64,000 bases of DNA from Ectopseudomonas chengduensis (lineage in GTDB: Bacteria > Pseudomonadota > Gammaproteobacteria > Pseudomonadales > Pseudomonadaceae): contig NZ_JACFYZ010000010.1 in NCBI RefSeq assembly GCF_015712065.1, positions 62,001 to 126,000 of the forward strand. The letters are read 5' to 3'. Numbering within the stretch: position 1 is the first letter of the stretch; the number at the start of each line of letters is the position of its first letter. Positions 7,958 to 16,099 of this stretch are shown here, piece after piece. The notes below the pieces were generated by a model. That model saw nothing but the letters and a program-made list of their open reading frames with translations. It ran no database searches and was not told where the DNA came from. The position numbers and the translations under genes were made by a program.

Positions 7958-9271
7958 ATGGCCAAGGATGAAGAGAAGTATCGTTGGGATTGGGGAACGC
8001 AGACCTTCCCGACCATTGATCCGCACAGCAGGATCAAACATCAGATTATTGATGATTATATACAGGTCTACATTGATGTTCTGATGCGGAATCAGCAGAT
8101 GCCGGAGCTGGGGCTGTCCATAGTTGATGGTTTCAGCGGCGGTGGCATCTACCATGACGGCGCTGGAGGTACTCACTTCGGCTCTCCAGTAATTGCACTG
8201 GAGGCCATTCAAGAATCAGAGGTGCGTAACAACCAGGGTCGCATCAAGCCGCGCACCATTCGCTCGCAGCATTATTTCGTAGATGTGAAACCTGAAAACA
8301 TTGCTTGCCTGCACGCTGTACTGGCCGCTCGCGGCCATGCCTCACGAGTGGGTAGAGATGTACACCTACATAGCGCTGAATTCACCCAGGCCCTACCAAT
8401 CATCGCGCAAAAGCTCAAGCTCTTTGGGAAAGGCGAACGCGTGCTTTTTCTCTTGGACCAGTATGGATACGGCGACGTACCATTTCCCAAGATCAAATGG
8501 ATTTTCCAGAATCTGAGCAGTGCAGAGGTTCTGCTTACATTCAATGTCGACTTCCTGGTTACGTACCTTGCTGACCGACAGGCCAACCGCAAAGCCATTT
8601 CCAATATCGGCTTAGATCACCATGTGCCATGGAGCACGCTGAAGGAGTTGAAGGCACATCAGCCTCGAAATTGGCAATACATCATTCAGCGCTTCCTTTC
8701 GGAGGGGATCAAACAAGAAAGCGGCGCGGAGTACATGACCGTATTTTTCATCCGTCCAGCTGGCAACAACCCGATGGCCTATTGGTTTATCCACCTGGCG
8801 AACAACTACCGTGCCAACGATGTAATGAAGAAGATTCACTGGAAGTACGGCAATAATTTTTCCCATATGTTGTCACCGTCCAGTTTTTTCGGATATGACG
8901 CCAATCGCGATATCGCCGTAACTGGGCAGCCTGATCTTCTTTTGGATGAACACCATTTTGATGACGCAACGGCCGATCGCATCCGTGATGAGCTCTCAGA
9001 ACTCCTCCCCAGGCAGGTTTATGATCGTGAGCGGCAGCCGTTCAGCGGACTAATGACCGGACTGACGAATTACACCATGGCCGACGAGCTACGTGTAAAG
9101 CAGGCTCTGGATATGGCGATCGCTACAGGTGATGTGCTTGCGGTCGGCAAGGACGGAAAAACGAAACGCCGCAAGGGCACAAGCATCAAATCCACTGACA
9201 CGCTGATTGCCCCTCCACAGAGGCCAATGTTTTTTCTGCCGCCGGTGAAGAAGACCAAGCCCGAAAGCTGA
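7958..9271 (+). CDS. tcmP: Three-Cys-motif partner protein TcmP
   Basis: A 437-residue protein. An N-terminal segment WDWGTQTFPTIDPHSRIKHQII precedes LSIVDGFSGGGIY...GSPVIALEAI. The latter resembles a Rossmann-type SAM-binding loop followed by the GSP...AL motif seen in the TcmP family. A central LFLLDQYGYGDVPF segment looks like a catalytic or binding strand, and the C-terminus is basic (KDGKTKRRKGTSIK). The start was set at the second ATG (7958) because AAGGA lies at the proper distance; the first ATG (7952) abuts it. Coupling to the DUF5131 gene is tight, so the two probably act together. A defence or RNA/DNA-modification role is inference only. Confidence 0.85.
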   Translation: MAKDEEKYRWDWGTQTFPTIDPHSRIKHQIIDDYIQVYIDVLMRNQQMPELGLSIVDGFSGGGIYHDGAGGTHFGSPVIALEAIQESEVRNNQGRIKPRTIRSQHYFVDVKPENIACLHAVLAARGHASRVGRDVHLHSAEFTQALPIIAQKLKLFGKGERVLFLLDQYGYGDVPFPKIKWIFQNLSSAEVLLTFNVDFLVTYLADRQANRKAISNIGLDHHVPWSTLKELKAHQPRNWQYIIQRFLSEGIKQESGAEYMTVFFIRPAGNNPMAYWFIHLANNYRANDVMKKIHWKYGNNFSHMLSPSSFFGYDANRDIAVTGQPDLLLDEHHFDDATADRIRDELSELLPRQVYDRERQPFSGLMTGLTNYTMADELRVKQALDMAIATGDVLAVGKDGKTKRRKGTSIKSTDTLIAPPQRPMFFLPPVKKTKPES

Positions 9272-9357
9272 TTGCAATCAATGAGTCCACACGCGAAAGC
9301 AGATCAAAGCTTATGGGTCCGCCGGCCTCTGCAGGCTGCCGGATCTCTCTAGAATGA

Positions 9358-9401
9358 GCTTTATAGACGATTATAAAGTGATTATAGAGCGATTATAGAA
9401 T
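9358..9401. repeat. Phased 11-bp direct repeats (GATTATA)
   Basis: GATTATA starts at 9369, 9380 and 9391, preceded by a related TTTATAGAC, so the unit recurs once per helical turn. Such phased AT-rich repeats can be an operator, iteron or bend. It lies about 90 bp after tcmP, next to a decayed ACR3-like gene. Function unknown. Confidence 0.55.
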
Positions 9402-9419
9402 CTGAATTTTTGGCCCGAT

Positions 9420-9722
9420 TTAGCCCCCCCGCTGACGGAAATTCGTTCCGATGGCGGTTCGATCTGCGAATAGGATCGAAACCAGCGCCTTGCACAACCA
9501 CTGACCAGTAATTTGCACTCCAACTGGCCACACACCTGCATCCCGAAGGTTGAGGAATGGAATCTGCAGAAACATCGCATACATCAGCACGGCGATGGCG
9601 GGCGTAACCAGAACCGACAATCCCTGGGCCACAGTCGTGGCCAGCAGTCCTGCAATCGCCGCGACAATCACCGCAACGAAGTAGATCGGTACTTGATTCT
9701 GCTCCAGTGCATCTCTAGTCAT
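9420..9722 (-). pseudogene. N-terminal remnant of an ACR3/SBF-type (arsenite or bile-acid:Na+ family) permease
   Basis: The frame starts MTRDALEQNQVPIYF and runs through two hydrophobic segments to FLQIPFLNLRDAG, about 65 residues. This resembles the N-terminus of the SBF-like family annotated as arsenic resistance proteins. It then continues in unrelated sequence (VWPVGVQITG...) and stops at about 100 residues instead of over 300. No other ars genes are present. It appears to be a leftover from an earlier cargo or a recombination junction inside the transposon. Confidence 0.6.
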
Positions 9723-9995
9723 TAAACTTCCAGTCATATCCAGCGTCGTACCCGAGCACAGTAGCTGGCGAATTTATCGCCAAACAATCGGGTTAGCGTG
9801 CGTTCCTCGGCCCTATCTGCAAGCGATTCATGTACAGTACAAAGCCCAGTACACCCAGAAGTGATGTGCACTCATGCGACAAACCAGCGTGTTGCGGTTC
9901 AGAAAGCGCTGGTAGTCTGCACTGGTGAATTCACTCCGCCATCCGAAAGTGTCCGCGTTAACGGGATAGAACCCGACTGCTTACAATTCAGATAT

Positions 9996-12131
9996 TCAAT
10001 TTTCCTGCGCATTCTTTTCTACCACGGACAGAGTGCTTATAGGTGTCTCAGGTTTATTCGAAATACTATCCTCAACGCCTGTCGTATTACTGAGTAGGCT
10101 ATTGGTTGCGGTCTGCAGGTAGGCCTGTAGTTGCTTACCCAAACGGTCATCCAGCTCTGTAGCAGGCGTCAGCGCACCTTGCGGATGCGGGCCCAAAGTG
10201 TATTGATAGCTGCGTGGAGGCATGTCCTTAGGCAATACCAGCATACGTTCGCCACTGATCATGGCTACTGTCTGGTCACTGCCCGAGGGTTTCACAATGG
10301 CAAAGCCACTGTCGCCATCTGGCAAGCTCAACAAGTCGCGCCCCCAGCACTGGTGGCGCACAGGCTCTCCAAGCCGGCCCATGATGGTTGGGACGATATC
10401 AACCTGACTGCCGACGACATCCTGGGTCTTACCAAAGGCGTCTTGGACGCCCGGCGCGATCAACAGCATGGGTACATGGAATCGGTACAAATCCATCTCG
10501 GTTAACTGCTCTTGCGCACCAAAGCCATGGTCACCCACGATCACGAATAGGGTGTCTTTGAAATAAGGCGCTTTACGAGCCTTTTCAAAAAATCGTCCAA
10601 GAGCCCAGTCAGAATAACGCATAGCTGTCAGGTGCTGGTCAAGCGAACCTTGTCCTGTGACGGGCTCAATAGGCAACACACCTGGCAGCGCGTATGGCGT
10701 ATGGTTTGAAAGCGTTTGAAGGAGTGCATAGAAGGGTTTCTTTGGGTCTTGCTTGAGCAGTTCTTCTGCAGCGCGATCAAACATATCCTGGTCAGCCACT
10801 CCCCATGTCGGGTCTGATACCACGGGGTCAACAAAATCATTACGACCGATAAACCTTGTCATGCCCTGGTTACTGAAAAAGCCACGTTGGTTATCCCAGG
10901 CAAAATCGCCGTTGTAGACATACAGATCGTCGAAGTCGCGAGTGCTAAGCAACTGAGCCAGACCGGAGAATTGGTGGCCTCCTTCCGGAGTCTGCATCAA
11001 GTACTCGAAACCGGGTAAATTTGGGAAACAGGCCATGCTGGCAAACATGCCTTGATGGGTATGGGTGCCATTAGCGAAGAAGCGGCGAAACAGCACACCC
11101 TCCTGAGCCAGTCGGTCGAAGTTCGGTGTGATGCCAGCTTCGCTGCCGAGCGCGCCAACAAAGTGCCCAGCAAAACTCTCCATCAGAATCACTACGACAT
11201 TGCGGATCGGCAGGCGCCTGTCTTGTGGGGGCTGGAAATCGCGGCGGATCGCTGCTGTGTTCTGGTCTGCTAGGCGGTCGTGTTCGGTGAATAAGAGATC
11301 GCGTGTCAGGGTCGTCGCTTGATCTGCGGGCATGCGGCTCTTCCAAACCTTGTCGGCGCGATCACCTGAGTAGTGGTTCTTGGCCGCGGCATAAAGGCTC
11401 AAGGTGCCATTGAGGCCTAGGTGGTTGGCAAACATTGAGTCTGTGGTAAATGCATCCCCCCAGCGTAGTGGCGGCCCTTGCCGCAAAGTACCTCGCGCCA
11501 CAACGACCGATATAGCCAGACAAAGCAGCAGCGCCATACCATGACCGAGCTTATTCATTGTTCGGCGCGACTCGACGGTTGAGCGGGACTGGCCACGAGT
11601 ACGTATATCCAGCCAACCCAGCAATACGAAAAAGAGGGTGCTCAACGCCAGCCAGGCACCCAGTAGGCGCAGCACTGGAAAGCCATACCAGAGCATGCTC
11701 AGCACAGTTGCCGGGTCTTCTTGCAAATATTGAAAGACCAATGCGTTGAGACGCTGATGAAACTCTCGATAGAAGTTCAGCTCAATCATGCCCAGCAGGA
11801 TAGCTACCGCTGCGCAAGTTCCTAGCCAAATGCGTTGCCATGTCCGGCGGATCATTGCCGGGCGATATGCCAATGCCAGGGTCAGTGGTGCGCAGATATA
11901 GACCACTAAGCGCAAATCGAAACGCAGGCCATTAAAAAACGCTTCTGCCAGGCTGGTCCACGCGGTAGCTCCAATCAGTTCTCGGTTGAAAAGCAATAGA
12001 GCCACGCGTAACAGGGTCAGCAAAGTTACTAACAGCGCTGCACTGCCAAAAAGGAAAGTAAGGTGTTCGCTTAGGCCAAGTTTTTCTTTCGCATTGTAGG
12101 CATCAGCGGACGCTGGTATGCGGGGAGGCAT
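9996..12131 (-). CDS. LTA synthase family protein (membrane sulfatase-fold phosphoglycerol/phosphoethanolamine transferase type), copy 1
   Basis: 711 residues. The N-terminal half has about five membrane segments (residues 25-210). A periplasmic alkaline phosphatase-superfamily domain follows. Its metal and nucleophile motifs are visible: VVVILMESFAGHF, a Thr-rich loop in FANGTHTHQGMFAS, and IVGDHGFG. Enzymes of this type move a phosphoglycerol or phosphoethanolamine group from phospholipid to an envelope acceptor and leave diacylglycerol; here the donor and acceptor are unknown. It is the last gene of the minus-strand operon after dgkA (34 bp), and DgkA would recycle the diacylglycerol. A C-terminal tail of about 40 residues rich in Ser/Thr/Asn is unusual. 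Confidence 0.85.
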   Translation of the reverse strand: MPPRIPASADAYNAKEKLGLSEHLTFLFGSAALLVTLLTLLRVALLLFNRELIGATAWTSLAEAFFNGLRFDLRLVVYICAPLTLALAYRPAMIRRTWQRIWLGTCAAVAILLGMIELNFYREFHQRLNALVFQYLQEDPATVLSMLWYGFPVLRLLGAWLALSTLFFVLLGWLDIRTRGQSRSTVESRRTMNKLGHGMALLLCLAISVVVARGTLRQGPPLRWGDAFTTDSMFANHLGLNGTLSLYAAAKNHYSGDRADKVWKSRMPADQATTLTRDLLFTEHDRLADQNTAAIRRDFQPPQDRRLPIRNVVVILMESFAGHFVGALGSEAGITPNFDRLAQEGVLFRRFFANGTHTHQGMFASMACFPNLPGFEYLMQTPEGGHQFSGLAQLLSTRDFDDLYVYNGDFAWDNQRGFFSNQGMTRFIGRNDFVDPVVSDPTWGVADQDMFDRAAEELLKQDPKKPFYALLQTLSNHTPYALPGVLPIEPVTGQGSLDQHLTAMRYSDWALGRFFEKARKAPYFKDTLFVIVGDHGFGAQEQLTEMDLYRFHVPMLLIAPGVQDAFGKTQDVVGSQVDIVPTIMGRLGEPVRHQCWGRDLLSLPDGDSGFAIVKPSGSDQTVAMISGERMLVLPKDMPPRSYQYTLGPHPQGALTPATELDDRLGKQLQAYLQTATNSLLSNTTGVEDSISNKPETPISTLSVVEKNAQEN

Positions 12132-12165
12132 AGTGGGTAGCCTTCTATAATTTAAGAATTGGAAG

Positions 12166-12561
12166 CTATAACAGGATTAAACCCCAAGTAAGGGCAATTA
12201 GTATCAGTGCAATGAGTTGCGCCGCACTTCCCATATCCTTGGCTTGTTTAGACAGTGGGTGGATGCTCAGGGAAATACGGTCAACAGTGCTCTCTATGGC
12301 TGAGTTGAGTAGCTCCACTACCAGCGCCAGCATCGGCACGAGCATTAGCAGTACGCGCTCACTGCGGGTCACGTCCACCACACAGGCCAGCGGCAGAAGC
12401 ACTGCATTTAATAACAGCAGTTGCCTGAAAGCGGCTTCGCCTTGAAACGCTGCCCGCAAGCCTGCCAGCGAGTATCTAGTGGCATAAATAATGCGAGTAA
12501 AGCCGCTGCGGCCTTTAAACGAGAGGGCATCCAATTCGTCGCTCTGTGGCATGTTGCTCAT
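12166..12561 (-). CDS. dgkA: Diacylglycerol kinase (DgkA type)
   Basis: 131 residues with three membrane segments and the family motifs ELLNSAIES and KDMGSAAQ. DgkA phosphorylates diacylglycerol to phosphatidic acid at the inner membrane. It overlaps the inaA-like gene by 4 bp (ATGA) and precedes an LTA synthase-type gene. The context suggests it recycles diacylglycerol released by the two head-group transferases of this module. From memory, a dgkA paralogue belongs to the ColR regulon in P. putida. The N-terminal 20 residues (SDELDALSFKGRSG) are longer than in E. coli DgkA. Confidence 0.93.
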   Translation of the reverse strand: MSNMPQSDELDALSFKGRSGFTRIIYATRYSLAGLRAAFQGEAAFRQLLLLNAVLLPLACVVDVTRSERVLLMLVPMLALVVELLNSAIESTVDRISLSIHPLSKQAKDMGSAAQLIALILIALTWGLILL

Positions 12562-13274
12562 GGCTGCAGCACTCCAGCAGAGTTGTTCAGCGCTTGCTGA
12601 TAGGCCTGGTGGAGAAACAACAGATCAGTTTCAGGCATGTTTCCACGGTGCCGCCCTAACTGGCCTAGGTCACGGCGAGCAGCGTCTTTGATTCGTAGAC
12701 GTCGGCGGCTTTTTTCGAGATCGAGCAAGGCTATTTCGACCGTCACCGTGCCGCCTTCGTTAACCTGGGATTTGACGAAGATATGCTTGGGATAACAGCA
12801 ACCATGCTGCCAGCCCGCCAAATGCAAGCGTGCTAGGGTTGCTGCGAGTTGTATCAGTGCAGCCTTCGTAAGCTCGGCACTATTCTCAACAGCGTACCAC
12901 TGCTCTAGGCTGACAAAGCCTTGCAGGGCTTCAGTCACCAGCAGCGCCTGCCAGGCACCATGCTGCTGTCGTGCAGTGCAGTAAACGACGTTAGGTGTCT
13001 TGATGCCCAGGCGGGCAAAAGCGCGATAGGCCTGCAGTTCTCGCAAGATGGTCGGGCGGCCAAACGGATGCAACAAAGTTCGGTAGGTATGTCCAACCTG
13101 GCGCTTGCAGTACAAGGGTGGCCGCATTAAATCGCGCTGTTGCAACAACTGAACGCCGCTTTCGCCACCACGTCGCTTGTTGGCCGGTTCAACCCAGATA
13201 CCGGAGCTATTCCACCAGCGATCAAACTCTGTCGTGATGAGCTGCGGCGATACCTTTTCGGTCATTACACCCAT
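12558..13274 (-). CDS. InaA/lipopolysaccharide kinase-family protein (WarB-like)
   Basis: 238 residues of the Rfa/Waa-type protein kinase-like fold. YCKRQVGH resembles the nucleotide-binding lysine strand, LARLHLAGWQHGCCYPKHIF holds the catalytic-loop region (H-G-x5-H instead of a textbook HGD), and IALLDLEKSRRR is the DxEK metal-binding segment. Chromosomal ColRS loci of Pseudomonas have this gene next to a methyltransferase; in P. aeruginosa the pair has been called WarA/WarB and affects LPS. A strong AAGGAGGT lies inside the end of the preceding gene at the right spacing for the ATG at 13274. The substrate is probably an LPS core sugar, but this is inferred. Confidence 0.85.
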   Translation of the reverse strand: MGVMTEKVSPQLITTEFDRWWNSSGIWVEPANKRRGGESGVQLLQQRDLMRPPLYCKRQVGHTYRTLLHPFGRPTILRELQAYRAFARLGIKTPNVVYCTARQQHGAWQALLVTEALQGFVSLEQWYAVENSAELTKAALIQLAATLARLHLAGWQHGCCYPKHIFVKSQVNEGGTVTVEIALLDLEKSRRRLRIKDAARRDLGQLGRHRGNMPETDLLFLHQAYQQALNNSAGVLQP

Positions 13275-13277
13275 GGC

Positions 13278-13967
13278 TCAGACCTCCTTGCGCAGCACAT
13301 AGGTGCGCCACATGGCGTAGCCTGGCAGGAAATCCAGGTGATCGACGACACGGAAACCGGCTTGTTTAAATTCATCCTCAATAACTGACTTGGCTACGAC
13401 AAAACGGTTTTGGTTTTGTGACGCCCGGCCTTCATCTGCGCGCCGCTGTTCCAGGCGACGACGCTTCCATGCCTTGTAGTTGCCATCAACCCAGAGCGAA
13501 AGGATTACGCTATCGCGGCTAACGCGATGGAATTCACGCAGAATGGCCAGGCGGTGCTCAGATGATTCGATGTGATGCAGCAGACGTATGCAGAAGATGC
13601 AGTCCACCGCATTGACACCCAGGTCAATATCAAACGCCGAAGTCTGGAAGGTATTCACCCGCGAGACTACCTCTGGCGGTTGTGCGGCGCATGCTGTAGC
13701 GAGCATATCGGCTGAGTTATCGGCGGCGAGGATCACCCGATTGGGTTGCTCGCAAAGCATGGGCCAGAAACGCCCAGCACCACAGGGCAAATCCAGCACC
13801 AAATTGGGATCATCCGCTAGCTTTAGAGCCCTGCGCGCCACCTGAATATCGCGCCAGTGCGACAGCTGCCGAGCCAAGCCATCCTGATGCTTAATCAGGT
13901 ACTGCTGAGCATGCTCTTGGTCATATTTACGGGAAAATTCGAGTTCGACGGGATTTGGTTTCGACAT
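13278..13967 (-). CDS. Class I SAM-dependent methyltransferase (WarA-like)
   Basis: 229 residues with SAM-binding motif I as LVLDLPCGAGRFWP and an acidic end of strand 2 in ILAADNSADML. The LHHI segment (IRLLHHIES) is typical of class I enzymes. The C-terminal RKEV overlaps the Shine-Dalgarno of the next gene. A GTG at 14000 could extend it by 11 residues; the ATG at 13967 is preferred because it starts closer to the family pattern. A ColR-type box lies about 70 bp upstream, inside the end of the sensor-kinase gene. The gene order colR-colS-methyltransferase-inaA is that of the chromosomal ColRS locus of Pseudomonas, here on a transposon. Confidence 0.88.
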   Translation of the reverse strand: MSKPNPVELEFSRKYDQEHAQQYLIKHQDGLARQLSHWRDIQVARRALKLADDPNLVLDLPCGAGRFWPMLCEQPNRVILAADNSADMLATACAAQPPEVVSRVNTFQTSAFDIDLGVNAVDCIFCIRLLHHIESSEHRLAILREFHRVSRDSVILSLWVDGNYKAWKRRRLEQRRADEGRASQNQNRFVVAKSVIEDEFKQAGFRVVDHLDFLPGYAMWRTYVLRKEV

Positions 13968-14037
13968 GGCGAGGCGTCCACAAGAAGGTACGCTCGCCAC
14001 ACTAGGGGGTTGGGCATCATGGCCCTGTCAAAAGGAT

Positions 14038-14053
14038 GTGAAAAAATCGTCAA
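14038..14053 (-). promoter_or_regulatory. ColR-type binding box before the methyltransferase arm
   Basis: On the minus strand this reads TTGACGATTTTTTCAC, differing by one base from the box at 16015-16030. It overlaps the stop of the sensor-kinase gene and would give the downstream methyltransferase-inaA-dgkA-LTA synthase genes their own ColR-responsive promoter. The published P. putida ColR consensus, as I recall it, is YYNASNNYTTTTCAC; these sites have one extra T. Confidence 0.6.
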
Positions 14054-15321
14054 ACAACGCTTTTCAAGGTTACGCTGAAGCATGCTCCCCCACCGGGTAG
14101 GTTATGAACCGAGATCGTCCAACCTTGCTTGCTACAGATGCGTTTTACTAATGAAAGACCCAGACCCAAACCATCCCCTCGCGCCTGTGTACCACGTACA
14201 AAGGGCTGGAAAATCTGCTCGTGATGCTCGAAAGGAATGCCGCTGCCACTATCCTCTACGCGAAACTCTCCAGATCCTATTACTAGGCGTACAACCCCCC
14301 TCTCGGTGTAATGCAGTGCGTTTCGCAGTAGGTTGGCCATCACCGTATTGAGAAAAGTAGGATTGTAGCGACCATCATCCGTGCCCTCTTCAATGCACTG
14401 GAAATCCAGGTTTTTTTCTCTGAGCATTGGGCCCCAACGCTCGGCTTGCTCGGTGGCCACCGAGGATAAACTGCTACTCGCCACAAAGGCTGTCTCATTA
14501 GTTTTGTCTCTGGCCAGTTGCAGGAAGGTCTGGACCAGCTCGCGCATCTCCTCGCAAGCCCGGTCTATACGTTCAATTTGCCCACGCTCGCGTTGCCCCA
14601 GTGCCGCCTCTGCAAGCAACTCACAGGACGTGGCAATGATCATTAGTGGGGTGCGCAATTCATGGCTGACATCACTGGTGAATAGCCGTTCACGCTCCAG
14701 TGACTGACGTACTTGGCCCAACGTGCTGTCAAAAGCAGCTGCCAGTTGACCAATTTCGTCATCAGGGTATTCGGGAGCAAGTGGCGGAGCCAAAGAGTGC
14801 AATTGGTCGCGATGACGTACCTGCTGAGCCAAGCGACTAATGGGCGCCATGACCTTACGCGCCATGACGAGCCCTAGCCCCCATGCGCCAGCGATGCTCA
14901 GTAGGAAGCCTGCTAGTACAACATCGAATAGAACTTGCTCACGGGCCTCGAACTCGTGTTGTTCTTGCACCAATAGATAGGTCTGATTGTTGATTTCCTG
15001 GACATAGACATAGAACGCCTCATTGCCATCGACGACCTCATTGAAGCCTTCTTCCAGATTTGCATACTGCTCGGGAATGGCATATTCGGAATGGCTAGAG
15101 GCGAAAAATCGGGTACTAGAGTCCAAACGTGGTGGCCGACCTCGATTGATATCCTGGTGCAGCACGGTATTCAGTTCCCGCTGTAACTCCTCGGAAACCA
15201 GATGTTCTTCGACAAAGTGCACCACCGCTACGATGCCTATGGAAAAGATGCCGCTTACCATTACGGTCATCAATACAAAGGCAAGCAGGATGCGCCGTGC
15301 AAAAGGTTGTTTAGATTCCAT
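14050..15321 (-). CDS. colS: ColS-like sensor histidine kinase
   Basis: 423 residues. Two membrane segments (about 10-35 and 133-153) enclose a periplasmic domain of about 95 residues. After it come HAMP, HisKA with SHELRTPLM, and HATPase with NLLRNALHY, DSGSGIP and GLGLGLSLV. The periplasmic part has H35 and E38, and an ExxE pair EQHE at 120-123. P. putida ColS uses a similar acidic ExxE site to sense Zn(II) and Fe(III), as I recall. The ATG at 15321 has GGAG at good spacing and overlaps the regulator gene by 11 bp. Identification as ColS rests on the gene order and these residues; a PmrB-type sensor is the main alternative. Confidence 0.82.
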   Translation of the reverse strand: MESKQPFARRILLAFVLMTVMVSGIFSIGIVAVVHFVEEHLVSEELQRELNTVLHQDINRGRPPRLDSSTRFFASSHSEYAIPEQYANLEEGFNEVVDGNEAFYVYVQEINNQTYLLVQEQHEFEAREQVLFDVVLAGFLLSIAGAWGLGLVMARKVMAPISRLAQQVRHRDQLHSLAPPLAPEYPDDEIGQLAAAFDSTLGQVRQSLERERLFTSDVSHELRTPLMIIATSCELLAEAALGQRERGQIERIDRACEEMRELVQTFLQLARDKTNETAFVASSSLSSVATEQAERWGPMLREKNLDFQCIEEGTDDGRYNPTFLNTVMANLLRNALHYTERGVVRLVIGSGEFRVEDSGSGIPFEHHEQIFQPFVRGTQARGDGLGLGLSLVKRICSKQGWTISVHNLPGGGACFSVTLKSVV

Positions 15322-15994
15322 CAGTTTTCTCCGCAAGGCGGTAACCAACACCATGCTGAGTATGCAGCAGCTCTGTATTGAAGGGTTTATCGAGAACCTG
15401 ACGGAGTTGGTGGATATGGCTTCTCAAGCTATCGCTATCGGGGCAGTCATCTCCCCAGAGCGCTTCCTCCAGTACTTCGCGGCGTACCACGGCCGGGCTT
15501 TTCTGCATCAACACAGCTAATAGCTTTAGACCAATGGGATTCAGCTTGAGCGGCCGGCCTGCTCGACTGACATGCAACGTATCCAGGTCATAGATCAGAT
15601 CCGCTACTTTCAATTGGCGTTTTCGGCTGCCTTGGCTGCGGCGCAGGATCGCCTCGATACGCGCGACTAACTCGGATAGGGCAAAGGGTTTGATCAGATA
15701 GTCGTCAGCTCCGACGTTGAGGCCGTGCAGCCGGTCGTCAAGCGCATCACGGGCAGTCAGCATAAGGATTGGTACCTCGCTCTGGCCATCCTCACGCAGG
15801 CGTTTGCACACCTGATAACCGTCGATGCCCGGCAGCATGATGTCAAGCACGATCAAATCGTAGTGCCCCGTGCTGGCTAGGTGTAAGCCGCTCAAGCCAT
15901 CCTGCGCGCAGTCGACGCCGAAGCCCTTTAGCTGCAGGTAGTCCAGCACATTGGCCAGGATGTCGCGGTTGTCTTCGATGACCAGAATACGCAT
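15311..15994 (-). CDS. colR: ColR-like OmpR/PhoB-family response regulator
   Basis: 227 residues. The receiver domain starts MRILVIEDNRDI, with the phosphoacceptor Asp in LIVLDIMLPG and a Lys in YLIKPFAL. A C-terminal winged helix follows (about 128-225, with SLRSHIHQLRQVLD and HGVGYRL). It is the first gene of the minus-strand operon and diverges from the second LTA synthase-type gene. The ColR-type box at 16015-16030 lies just upstream, which fits autoregulation plus control of the divergent arm. Confidence 0.87.
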   Translation of the reverse strand: MRILVIEDNRDILANVLDYLQLKGFGVDCAQDGLSGLHLASTGHYDLIVLDIMLPGIDGYQVCKRLREDGQSEVPILMLTARDALDDRLHGLNVGADDYLIKPFALSELVARIEAILRRSQGSRKRQLKVADLIYDLDTLHVSRAGRPLKLNPIGLKLLAVLMQKSPAVVRREVLEEALWGDDCPDSDSLRSHIHQLRQVLDKPFNTELLHTQHGVGYRLAEKTDGI

Positions 15995-16014
15995 CGGCTG
16001 ATTACTCTTTGATT

Positions 16015-16030
16015 TTGACGCTTTTTTCAC
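16015..16030 (+). promoter_or_regulatory. ColR-type binding box in the divergent promoter region
   Basis: TTGACGCTTTTTTCAC lies between the colR-like start (15994) and the ATG of the second LTA synthase-type gene (16100). It points towards the latter. It matches the box at 14038-14053 in 15 of 16 positions. Confidence 0.62.
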
Positions 16031-16099
16031 GTCGCTTTGACAGGCTACTAACAGAGGCAAATGCAGACTGCGGCCCGTTCATCCAAAAAGGATCATACG

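Noticed and set aside
9358..9401. Possible CRISPR array
   Set aside because: Units are 7 to 11 bp without spacers of CRISPR length; no cas genes are present.
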